This document shows, piece after piece, positions 1-5,321 of a stretch of 5,731 bases of DNA (position 1 is its first letter; the number at the start of each line of letters is the position of its first letter). The notes under the pieces are model-generated. The model was not told the DNA's origin. It saw only the letters and a program-made list of their open reading frames with translations, and searched no databases. This stretch comes from Syntrophales bacterium (lineage in GTDB: Bacteria > Desulfobacterota > Syntrophia > Syntrophales > UBA5619): contig JAQTRB010000121.1 in assembly GCA_028712015.1 (NCBI GenBank), forward strand, positions 1-5,731. Direction: 5' to 3'. The translations under genes were made by a program, and so were the position numbers.

Positions 1-8
1 GAGTTTCC

Positions 9-37
9 TTGACCTCGCCCGTTCCGGATGCTATGGT
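9..37 (+). promoter_or_regulatory. sigma70-like promoter for the cyclophilin gene
   Basis: TTGACC at 9-14 (5 of 6 matches to the -35 consensus) and TATGGT at 32-37 (4 of 6 to the -10 consensus) are separated by exactly 17 nt. The predicted transcript would start near position 44, giving a 5' leader of about 20 nt. A GAGGAG ribosome binding site at 53-58 follows, six bases before the ATG at 65. The spacing is ideal and the location sensible, but this is a motif match only, and the upstream context lies outside the window. Confidence 0.45.
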
Positions 38-64
38 CGCAAAAATTTTTCAGAGGAGACAAAC

Positions 65-547
65 ATGATTATCCTGTCGACCGGCTTGGGGGAGGTTTCC
101 ATCGAGCTCTACGACGCCGAAGCGCCCATTACCGCTCAGAATTTTCTCCAGTACGTCGAAGACGGTTTCTTCGACGGCACGATCTTTCACCGCGTCATCC
201 CGGACTTCGTCCTTCAGGGCGGCGGCTTCACGGCCGACATGAAACAGAAGAAAACCCGTCCGCCGATCAAAAACGAGGCCGACAACGGTCTGAAGAACAA
301 ACGGGGAACCCTGTCGATGGCCCGCACCCAGGAGATCGACAGCGCAACCTCTCAGTTTTTCATCAACCTCAAGGACAACGATTTTCTCGACCACGGCACG
401 CGGGATTTCGGCTACGCGGTCTTCGCCAAGGTCACGGACGGCATGGAGATCATCGACCGGATCGCTCAGGTTGCAACGGGAAACAACGGTATGCACCGGG
501 ATGTTCCATTGGAGCCGGTCGTCATCCTCTCCGCAAAGCGGGTGTAA
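65..547 (+). CDS. ppiB: Peptidyl-prolyl cis-trans isomerase, cytoplasmic cyclophilin (PpiB-like)
   Basis: This 160-aa single-domain cyclophilin catalyses cis-trans isomerisation of peptide bonds before proline during protein folding. The family core is intact: FHRVIPDFVLQGGGF at residues 41-55 supplies the catalytic Arg43, Phe48 and Gln51, and SATSQFFI at 93-100 supplies the substrate-pocket phenylalanine. The segment NDFLDHGTRDFGYAVF (105-120) closely resembles E. coli PpiB, which is similar in length (about 164 aa). The position of human CypA Trp121 is Phe107 here, as in the E. coli enzymes, which predicts weak cyclosporin binding. There is no signal peptide, so it should be cytoplasmic. 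The start at 65 is fixed by GAGGAG at 53-58. It has its own promoter and is 221 nt from the mutase operon, so it is probably a separate transcription unit. Family assignment is secure; the symbol is by resemblance. Confidence 0.95.
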   Translation: MIILSTGLGEVSIELYDAEAPITAQNFLQYVEDGFFDGTIFHRVIPDFVLQGGGFTADMKQKKTRPPIKNEADNGLKNKRGTLSMARTQEIDSATSQFFINLKDNDFLDHGTRDFGYAVFAKVTDGMEIIDRIAQVATGNNGMHRDVPLEPVVILSAKRV

Positions 548-576
548 CGAACGCTGTGCGCCGGCCGCCCGTCGAC

Positions 577-595
577 GCCCGCTCCGGAAGCGGGC
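577..595 (+). terminator. GC-rich hairpin after the cyclophilin gene, possible weak terminator
   Basis: GCCCGCT (577-583) pairs perfectly with AGCGGGC (589-595) around a 5-nt loop, 30 nt after the cyclophilin stop codon. No run of T follows (the next bases are TCCCCGTTCC), so it lacks the usual intrinsic-terminator signature. It may be a weak terminator or a 3'-end-stabilising hairpin. Confidence 0.35.
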
Positions 596-632
596 TCCCC
601 GTTCCTATTGATCGCCGGCGCCGGGATATTTC

Positions 633-660
633 TTGACAAGGAACGGGGGTTTGGGATAGG
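633..660 (+). promoter_or_regulatory. Candidate promoter for the acyl-CoA mutase operon
   Basis: A perfect TTGACA -35 box lies at 633-638. The best -10 partner is GATAGG at 655-660, after a 16-nt spacer, which keeps only the central ATA of the consensus. The strong -35 with a poor -10 suggests a weak or activator-assisted promoter. It would give a leader of about 100 nt before the mutase ATG at 769. This is the only good -35 hexamer I noticed in the 548-768 gap. That gap contains no credible gene and no recognisable B12 box of a cobalamin riboswitch. Confidence 0.35.
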
Positions 661-759
661 GGTAGTGCGCTCCACCACACCCTGAAAAATCAGCATCCTC
701 ACGCAATATGCGGCCGGAAAACGGAACTCGGAATGCATCGTAAACGGGATGGTGGCAAC

Positions 760-766
760 GGGGTGA
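760..766 (+). promoter_or_regulatory. Ribosome binding site that sets the mutase start at 769
   Basis: GGGGTGA matches the downstream half of the anti-Shine-Dalgarno complement (GGAGGTGA). The GG pair ends five bases before the ATG at 769. The in-frame ATG at 733 lacks a comparable site and would add 12 residues (MHRKRDGGNGVN) that do not look like the start of this family. Confidence 0.6.
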
Positions 767-768
767 AC

Positions 769-2451
769 ATGTATTTCTCCAAGAACACATTGGATCAATC
801 GGCGCGGCTGACCGCGAATTGGGAAGACGAGGTTCGGCGTTCGGCGGAGGGAAATGCCGAGCGGAAGGCCCGCTGGTCAACCGTTTCCGATCTTGAAGTC
901 AAGAGACTCTACACCCCGGAAGATATCGCCGAAACGGACTTCGCCCGGGACATCGGCGCCCCTGGAGCATACCCTTTTCTTCGCGGAAACCAGGCTACCG
1001 GCTACCGCGGCCGCTGCTGGACTTTCCGGATGTTCTCCGGAATGGGAAGCGCGAAGGATACCAACACCCGCTGGCGCATGCTTCTGAAGGAAGGGCAGAC
1101 GGGTCTCAGCACCGCTTTCGATTTTCCGACCCTCATGGGCTACGACAGCGATTCCCCGAAGGCCCGCGGCGAGTGCGGCCGTTGTGGCGTGGCCATCGAC
1201 ACCCTCGATGATTTCCTCTCCCTCATGGACGGGATCCCGATGGACCGGGTGACCACCTCGATGACGATCAATCCGCCCGCCACCGCTCTGTGGGCGATGT
1301 ACTGCGCGGCGGCGGAGAGCAACGGCGTGCCGTTAACGAAGATCGGCGGCACGATCCAGAACGACATGCTCAAGGAATTCATCGCCCAGAAGACCTTCAT
1401 GTGCCCGCCGGAGCCCTCCGTGCGCCTGATCAGCGACACGGTGGCGTTCGGAACTCAGCACGTACCCAAGTGGAACACCATCAGCATCAGCGGCTACCAC
1501 ATCCGGGAGGCCGGCTCCACGGCCGTCCAGGAGCTGGCGTTTACGCTGCGCGACGGGATCGAGTATGTCGAAGACGTGATCCGCCGCAAGGGGCTCGACG
1601 TGGACGAATTCGCCCCCCGGCTTTCCTTTTTCTTCAACGCCCACATCGATTTCTTCGAGGAAATCTGCAAGATGCGGGCGGCGCGCCGGATCTGGGCGCG
1701 GGTGATGCGCGATCGCTTCCATGCCAAAAATCCCCGCTCCCTTTGGATGCGGTTTCACACCCAGACGGCCGGCTGTTCCTTGACCGCCCAGCAACCATAC
1801 AACAACGTCGTCCGAACGGCCGTCGAGGCCCTCGCGGCGGTCCTCGGCGGAACCCAATCTCTCCACACGAACTCCCTGGACGAGGTCCTCTGCCTCCCCT
1901 CCGATCACGCGGTCGAGATCGCCCTGCGCACCCAGCAGATCCTTGCCGAAGAGACCGGCGTGGCGAACACCATCGACCCGCTGGCCGGCTCCTATTTCGT
2001 GGAGTCGCTGACGAACCGGATGGAGGAGGGTGCCCTGGCCTATATCGAAAAAATCGACGGGCTGGGCGGAATGATCGCGGCGATCGAAAAGGGGTTCCCC
2101 CAAATGGAGATCGCCGATGCCGCCTACCGTTTCCAGCAACAGATCGAAGCGGGCGAAAAGGTCATGATCGGCGTCAACAAATATGAAAATGCCGCAAAAC
2201 AGGAGATCCCCGTTCTCGACATCGACGAGCGGATCGAGGAGGAACAGATCGCGCGTCTTGCGGAGGTGAAGCGCAAACGGGACTCCCGCGCCGTAAAGCG
2301 GGACCTCGATGCATTGAAAAGCGCCTGCAAGACGGGGAAAAACGTCATGCCCTTCTGCATAGAAGCGGTGAAGGACCGGGCTACGGTTCAGGAGATCTGC
2401 GACGTCTACCGGGAGGTCTTCGGCGAATACCGCGACCCCGGTCTCTATTGA
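769..2451 (+). CDS. icmA: B12-dependent acyl-CoA mutase large subunit, probably isobutyryl-CoA mutase (IcmA-like)
   Basis: This 560-aa protein is the catalytic TIM-barrel subunit of the methylmalonyl-CoA mutase superfamily and would isomerise an acyl-CoA by adenosylcobalamin radical chemistry. Family blocks are intact: LYTPEDI (47-53), FDFPTLMGYDSD (117-128), GGTIQNDMLKEF (193-204), NTISISGYHIREAG (236-249), EFAPRLSFFF (280-289), RFHTQTAG (328-335) and GGTQSLHTNSLDE (360-372). Gln197, Tyr243 and His244 of the active site are present. The two residues that bind the methylmalonyl carboxylate in Propionibacterium MCM (Tyr89, Arg207) are Phe89 and Gln207, the pair known from isobutyryl-CoA mutase. 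The B12 domain is missing from this chain and is supplied by the next gene, 42 nt downstream. The length fits IcmA-type subunits (about 560 aa). ATG 733 is a less likely start. An MCM or an uncharacterised related mutase cannot be excluded; superfamily membership is certain. Confidence 0.93.
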   Translation: MYFSKNTLDQSARLTANWEDEVRRSAEGNAERKARWSTVSDLEVKRLYTPEDIAETDFARDIGAPGAYPFLRGNQATGYRGRCWTFRMFSGMGSAKDTNTRWRMLLKEGQTGLSTAFDFPTLMGYDSDSPKARGECGRCGVAIDTLDDFLSLMDGIPMDRVTTSMTINPPATALWAMYCAAAESNGVPLTKIGGTIQNDMLKEFIAQKTFMCPPEPSVRLISDTVAFGTQHVPKWNTISISGYHIREAGSTAVQELAFTLRDGIEYVEDVIRRKGLDVDEFAPRLSFFFNAHIDFFEEICKMRAARRIWARVMRDRFHAKNPRSLWMRFHTQTAGCSLTAQQPYNNVVRTAVEALAAVLGGTQSLHTNSLDEVLCLPSDHAVEIALRTQQILAEETGVANTIDPLAGSYFVESLTNRMEEGALAYIEKIDGLGGMIAAIEKGFPQMEIADAAYRFQQQIEAGEKVMIGVNKYENAAKQEIPVLDIDERIEEEQIARLAEVKRKRDSRAVKRDLDALKSACKTGKNVMPFCIEAVKDRATVQEICDVYREVFGEYRDPGLY

Positions 2452-2493
2452 TTTCGAAAGCGGGGGCGGGAAAACCTTCACTGGGGTAACCAT

Positions 2494-2904
2494 ATGACGG
2501 AAAAAAAGATACGGATCATGGTGGCCAAACCGGGCCTCGACGGCCACGACCGGGGCGCGCGGATTCTCGCCCGCTGTTTCCGGGACGCGGGCTTTGAGGT
2601 GATCTACACGGGCTGCCACCAGACGCCGGAACAGATCGCCGCCACGGCGATCCAGGAAGACGTGGATCTGGTCGGCCTGAGCTGCCTCTCCGGCGCCCAC
2701 CGCTACCTCTTTCCCCGCGTGGTCGAGCTCCTCAAGGAGCAGGGGGCCGACGACATTGTCGTGATCGGCGGCGGGATCATTCCCGACCAGGACTTCCAGA
2801 CGCTCTACGACGCCGGCATCAAAGCGATCTTTACCCCCGGCTCTCCTCTCGACACGATCGTCCGCTGGGTCCGGACGAATATCCGGCCGAGGGTAAACCT
2901 ATGA
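2494..2904 (+). CDS. icmB: Acyl-CoA mutase small subunit, cobalamin-binding (IcmB-like)
   Basis: This 136-aa protein is a stand-alone B12-binding Rossmann-like domain that carries adenosylcobalamin for the mutase barrel. The DxHxxG motif is D16-G-H-D-R-G21, with His18 as the predicted lower axial cobalt ligand (base-off/His-on binding). The other cofactor loops are GLSCLSGAH (61-69) and GGGIIP (92-97). From memory, the N-terminal stretch VAKPGLDGHDRGA and the motifs YTGCHQTPEQI and LSGAH resemble Streptomyces IcmB, which is also about 136 aa, whereas MCM B12 domains usually have AAGHKTL in place of LSGAH. A GGGGT ribosome binding site at 2483-2487 sits seven bases before the ATG. The stop codon overlaps the next start (ATGA at 2901-2904), so translation with the GTPase gene is probably coupled. 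The symbol follows the inferred identity of its partner; mcmA2 or mutA would be the alternative. Confidence 0.92.
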   Translation: MTEKKIRIMVAKPGLDGHDRGARILARCFRDAGFEVIYTGCHQTPEQIAATAIQEDVDLVGLSCLSGAHRYLFPRVVELLKEQGADDIVVIGGGIIPDQDFQTLYDAGIKAIFTPGSPLDTIVRWVRTNIRPRVNL

Positions 2905-3887
2905 CGCAGAAGCCCGAGGAGCCCGAGGAAAGGGAACAGCTGCAAAAAATCCGCGCCGGCGACGTCCGGACCGCGTCCCGCCTGATCCGGAACCTCGAGG
3001 ATGAGAGCCCCGAGGCGAGGAACGCGATGAAACGGATTTTTCCCTACACCGGCCGCGCCCACGTCGTCGGCATCACGGGTTCCCCCGGGGCGGGAAAGAG
3101 CACGCTTGTCGACGCGCTGATTGCCTCTTTTCGGAAACAGCGGAAGGGGGTTGGCGTTCTGGCCGTCGACCCGACCTCTCCCTTTACCGGCGGCGCCATC
3201 CTGGGCGATCGGATCCGGATGCAGCGCCATGCCGAAGATCCGGGCGTCTTTGTCCGCAGCCTTGCCACCCGCGGCGCTTTGGGAGGCCTTTCCAAGGCCG
3301 TCGGCGACGCCGTCCACGTCATGGATGTGATGGGGAAGGAACTCATCCTGGTGGAAACCGTCGGAACCGGGCAGCAGGAGGTGGAGATCATCAACCACTC
3401 CCACACGGTGATCGTTGTCCTTGTTCCGGGAATGGGCGACGAGATCCAGGCAATCAAAGCGGGCATCATGGAGATCGCCGACATCTTCGTGATCAACAAG
3501 GCGGACCGCGACGGTTCTCACCAACTCTTGAACGAACTCATGGCCATGCTGAACATGGTCCCGGAATTCCCCGGAGGATGGCGTCCGCCGGTGATCCGGA
3601 TCGGAAACTGTTTCGACCCGGGACCTTTTGCGGAGAGCCTGGGGGAGCTTGCCGCGGCGATCAACGATCATTACCGGAGTCTCGTGGAAACGGATCTTCT
3701 GGGCGACCGAATGAAGCGCAAAACGATGGTCGAGATCCACGAAGCGCTGCGCGACGCGATCCTGGCGCCGATCCTGAAAGAGATGACGGAAAGCGGAGAG
3801 ATGGAGGAGATCGCCGGCAGACTCTTGCGGAAGGAGACGGACCCCTACACGATCGCCGAAGAGGTCGCCCGCCGCCGCCTGAAATGA
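2901..3887 (+). CDS. meaB: MeaB-family GTPase, acyl-CoA mutase chaperone (ArgK/MMAA)
   Basis: This 328-aa G3E-type P-loop GTPase of the MeaB/MMAA/ArgK family protects and reloads B12-dependent acyl-CoA mutases, using GTP hydrolysis to gate cofactor transfer and to eject damaged cobalamin. The nucleotide-binding motifs are complete: Walker A GSPGAGKST (60-68), the DPTSPFTGGAILGDRIRM switch region (90-107), the G3 element ETVGTGQQE (152-160) and the base-specificity motif NKAD (199-202). An acidic helical N-terminus (1-45) and a helical C-terminal arm (about 260-328) match the family's dimerisation regions, and the length is typical. A GAGGG ribosome binding site (2889-2893) lies inside the end of the small-subunit gene, and the ATGA overlap implies coupled expression. 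Its position directly after the mutase subunits indicates it is dedicated to this enzyme. The old ArgK name (arginine/ornithine transport kinase) is misleading. Confidence 0.96.
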   Translation: MTQKPEEPEEREQLQKIRAGDVRTASRLIRNLEDESPEARNAMKRIFPYTGRAHVVGITGSPGAGKSTLVDALIASFRKQRKGVGVLAVDPTSPFTGGAILGDRIRMQRHAEDPGVFVRSLATRGALGGLSKAVGDAVHVMDVMGKELILVETVGTGQQEVEIINHSHTVIVVLVPGMGDEIQAIKAGIMEIADIFVINKADRDGSHQLLNELMAMLNMVPEFPGGWRPPVIRIGNCFDPGPFAESLGELAAAINDHYRSLVETDLLGDRMKRKTMVEIHEALRDAILAPILKEMTESGEMEEIAGRLLRKETDPYTIAEEVARRRLK

Positions 3888-3891
3888 CCAT

Positions 3892-3896
3892 GGGGT
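3892..3896 (+). promoter_or_regulatory. Ribosome binding site supporting the adenosyltransferase start at 3902
   Basis: GGGGT six bases before ATG 3902 matches the GGGGT sites used by the mutase subunit genes (760-764 and 2483-2487). The competing ATG codons at 3884 and 3890 have only GCC-rich sequence upstream. However, 3884 overlaps the MeaB stop (ATGA) and could be used through coupling. Confidence 0.45.
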
Positions 3897-3901
3897 CCGA
3901 T

Positions 3902-4450
3902 ATGGAAGAAACGGTCATCCGCGGACACAACGCCAGAGGACTCGTCCAGGTCTATACCGGGAACGGCAAAGGGAAAACGACGGCCGCCTTCGGCCAGGCC
4001 TTGCGCGCCGTCGGTCAGGGATTCCGTGTCTGCGTCATCCAGTTCATGAAGGGAAGAAAGTACGGGGAATTTCTGGCCGCCGAACGCTGCCTCCCGAACC
4101 TCGCCATTCACCTTTCCGGACTGGACAGCTTCGTCATGAGGGACAACCCCGCGCCGGTGGACATCGAACTTGCAAGGCAGGGATTCGCCATGGCCCGTGA
4201 GGCGATTTCCTCCGGAAACTACGACATGGTGATCCTGGATGAGATCAACGTGGCGGTCGACTTCAAGCTGATTCCTCTGGGCGAGGTCATCGACGTCATC
4301 CGAAACAAACCCGCCGCGGTCGATCTCGTCCTCACCGGTCGCTACGCCGCGCCGGAGATCATCGCGCTGGCCGACACGGTGAGCGAGGTTCGCGAAATCA
4401 AGCACCACTACGGCGCCGGCATCAAGGATCGCGCCGGGATTGAATACTAA
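3902..4450 (+). CDS. cobO: Corrinoid adenosyltransferase, BtuR/CobO type
   Basis: This 182-aa enzyme transfers the adenosyl group of ATP to reduced cob(I)alamin or cob(I)yrinate diamide, making the coenzyme form needed by the mutase. The P-loop GNGKGKTTAAFG is close to the N-terminus (residues 20-31). QFMKGRKYGEF and MVILDEINVAVDF follow as conserved nucleotide and corrinoid site segments. The ending KHHYGAGIKDRAGIEY matches E. coli BtuR (KHAFDAGVKAQIGIDY). The full family length is present. Start choice: ATG 3902 has a GGGGT site. ATG 3884 (188 aa) overlaps the MeaB stop and is a real alternative; ATG 3890 is less likely. The stop overlaps the next gene by one base (TAATG). This family is unrelated to the PduO/MMAB adenosyltransferases that often partner methylmalonyl-CoA mutases. 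Placement beside meaB suggests it supplies this mutase rather than, or as well as, de novo B12 synthesis. Confidence 0.94.
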   Translation: MEETVIRGHNARGLVQVYTGNGKGKTTAAFGQALRAVGQGFRVCVIQFMKGRKYGEFLAAERCLPNLAIHLSGLDSFVMRDNPAPVDIELARQGFAMAREAISSGNYDMVILDEINVAVDFKLIPLGEVIDVIRNKPAAVDLVLTGRYAAPEIIALADTVSEVREIKHHYGAGIKDRAGIEY

Positions 4451-5184
4451 TGGAATTGTCCGTCATCGCATCGGGAAGCAACGGCAACTGTTGTCTGATC
4501 CGTTCCAATGGAACCTCCGTTTTGTTTGACGCCGGCAAAAGCTTCGGTGAAACGGCCAGGCGGATGGCCGCCCTTGGGAAGGATATCCGGAATGTGGATG
4601 GAATCGTTCTGTCCCACGCCCACGGAGACCATTACCAGGGGATCGGACCGATCGCCAGAAGGCTCCACGTCCCCGTCTATGTTCGGCAAGAGGTGTATTC
4701 GGCGTGCCGGAAGAGGCTGGGCCCGGTGGACGTCCGCCATTTCGACGGCAGCTTTCGGATCAGAGACTTGACCATCACTCCGATAGAAACCGCCCACGAT
4801 GTCGCCTCTTGCGGGTTTGTCGTCGGCCGGTTCGGGATCTTCACGGATACCGGTTGCGTCACCGCCCAAATGCGGGAGGTCATTCCGGACCTCGACGCCG
4901 TTCTGCTGGAATCGAATTACGATGAGGAGATGCTGATGAACGGGCCTTATCCCCGCCATCTCAAGGAGAGAATCGCCTCCGAATTCGGCCATCTCAGCAA
5001 CGATGACGCCGGCGATTTCATCTGCCGGCATGGAAGACATCTGTCGATGGTTTTTCTGGCGCACCTGTCCGAGAAGAACAACAGCGCGGAAAAGGTGAAG
5101 GAAACCTTTGAGGCAATCAACGCGGATCAACCGTACGTCGTCTGCTCCCGATTCCGGGAAACCGGAACATACCGGCTCGACTGA
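4450..5184 (+). CDS. MBL-fold metallo-hydrolase, YycJ/WalJ-like
   Basis: This 244-aa metallo-beta-lactamase-fold protein is probably a two-metal hydrolase. It carries HAHGDH at residues 56-61 (His56, His58, Asp60, His61), a third-site His116 in ETAHD, the bridging Asp133 in FTDTG and His205 in FLAHLS. The opening SVIASGSNGNCCLI and the elements LESNYD (153-158) and GHLSNDDA (180-187) are typical of the YycJ/WalJ group. Characterised members are linked to 5'-3' DNA exonuclease activity in mismatch repair and, historically, to the WalRK operon. There is no signal peptide or membrane segment. Its ATG shares one base with the adenosyltransferase stop (TAATG), so it is probably read by translational coupling; GGGA at 4436-4439 is a weak, distant ribosome binding site. 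No role in B12 or acyl-CoA metabolism is evident from the sequence. The substrate is unknown. Confidence 0.9.
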   Translation: MELSVIASGSNGNCCLIRSNGTSVLFDAGKSFGETARRMAALGKDIRNVDGIVLSHAHGDHYQGIGPIARRLHVPVYVRQEVYSACRKRLGPVDVRHFDGSFRIRDLTITPIETAHDVASCGFVVGRFGIFTDTGCVTAQMREVIPDLDAVLLESNYDEEMLMNGPYPRHLKERIASEFGHLSNDDAGDFICRHGRHLSMVFLAHLSEKNNSAEKVKETFEAINADQPYVVCSRFRETGTYRLD

Positions 5185-5204
5185 TTTGTCCGGGAAATCG
5201 ATGC

Positions 5205-5240
5205 AAAAAGCCCCGGCGATCTCGGATCGCCGGGGCTTTT
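5205..5240. terminator. Bidirectional intrinsic terminator
   Basis: GCCCCGGCGATC (5210-5221) pairs perfectly over 12 bp with GATCGCCGGGGC (5225-5236) around a TCG loop. AAAAA precedes it (5205-5209) and TTTT follows it (5237-5240), so each strand ends the hairpin in a U run. It begins 21 nt after the MBL gene stop and lies about 80 nt downstream of the convergent minus-strand gene. It should terminate both transcription units. Confidence 0.92.
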
Positions 5241-5321
5241 CCTTCCATGCAGGGCCCCCCGTCCCGTCGGGAGGTTATTCATTCACTCCCCAGCGCGGAC
5301 GCGAACCATGGATCCGTTATT

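Noticed and set aside
28..636. A 202-codon plus-strand frame spanning the cyclophilin gene
   Set aside because: The cyclophilin in another frame has every family motif. This frame is Arg-rich, has no ribosome binding site and no domain.
548..768. A cobalamin riboswitch in the mutase leader
   Set aside because: Expected for a B12-linked operon, but I find no B12-box-like GCCACTG sequence and no extended stem set.
733..768. ATG 733 as the mutase start
   Set aside because: It has no good ribosome binding site and adds 12 residues unlike the family's N-terminus; ATG 769 has GGGGTGA at proper spacing and gives numbering that matches Propionibacterium MutB.
466..798. A minus-strand frame covering the gap between cyclophilin and mutase
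   Set aside because: It overlaps both flanking genes, has no recognisable domain and would conflict with the promoter and leader of the mutase operon.
1177..1188. A CxxC pair in the mutase (Cys137 and Cys140) as a possible metal site or redox switch
   Set aside because: It sits in the GECGRCGVAID stretch. From memory, similar GECGKCG-like sequences occur in related anaerobe mutases, so it looks like a clade trait rather than a new site.
1290..2186. A 298-codon plus-strand frame inside the mutase gene
   Set aside because: It is an out-of-frame shadow, rich in Arg, Pro and Gly, overlapping the conserved mutase blocks.
1333..2700. A 455-codon open frame on the minus strand across the mutase and small-subunit genes
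   Set aside because: It lies antisense to two unmistakable genes, its translation shows no recognisable domain, and long antisense frames are expected in GC-rich coding DNA.
2805..3740. A 311-codon minus-strand frame opposite the MeaB gene
   Set aside because: It is antisense to a complete GTPase with all G motifs; its composition (Asp, His, Arg rich) is typical of a shadow frame.
3578..3901. A longer N-terminal extension of the adenosyltransferase reading back into the MeaB gene
   Set aside because: The extra residues are Arg, Gly and Asp rich, out of frame with MeaB, and absent from the family, whose P-loop lies near the N-terminus.
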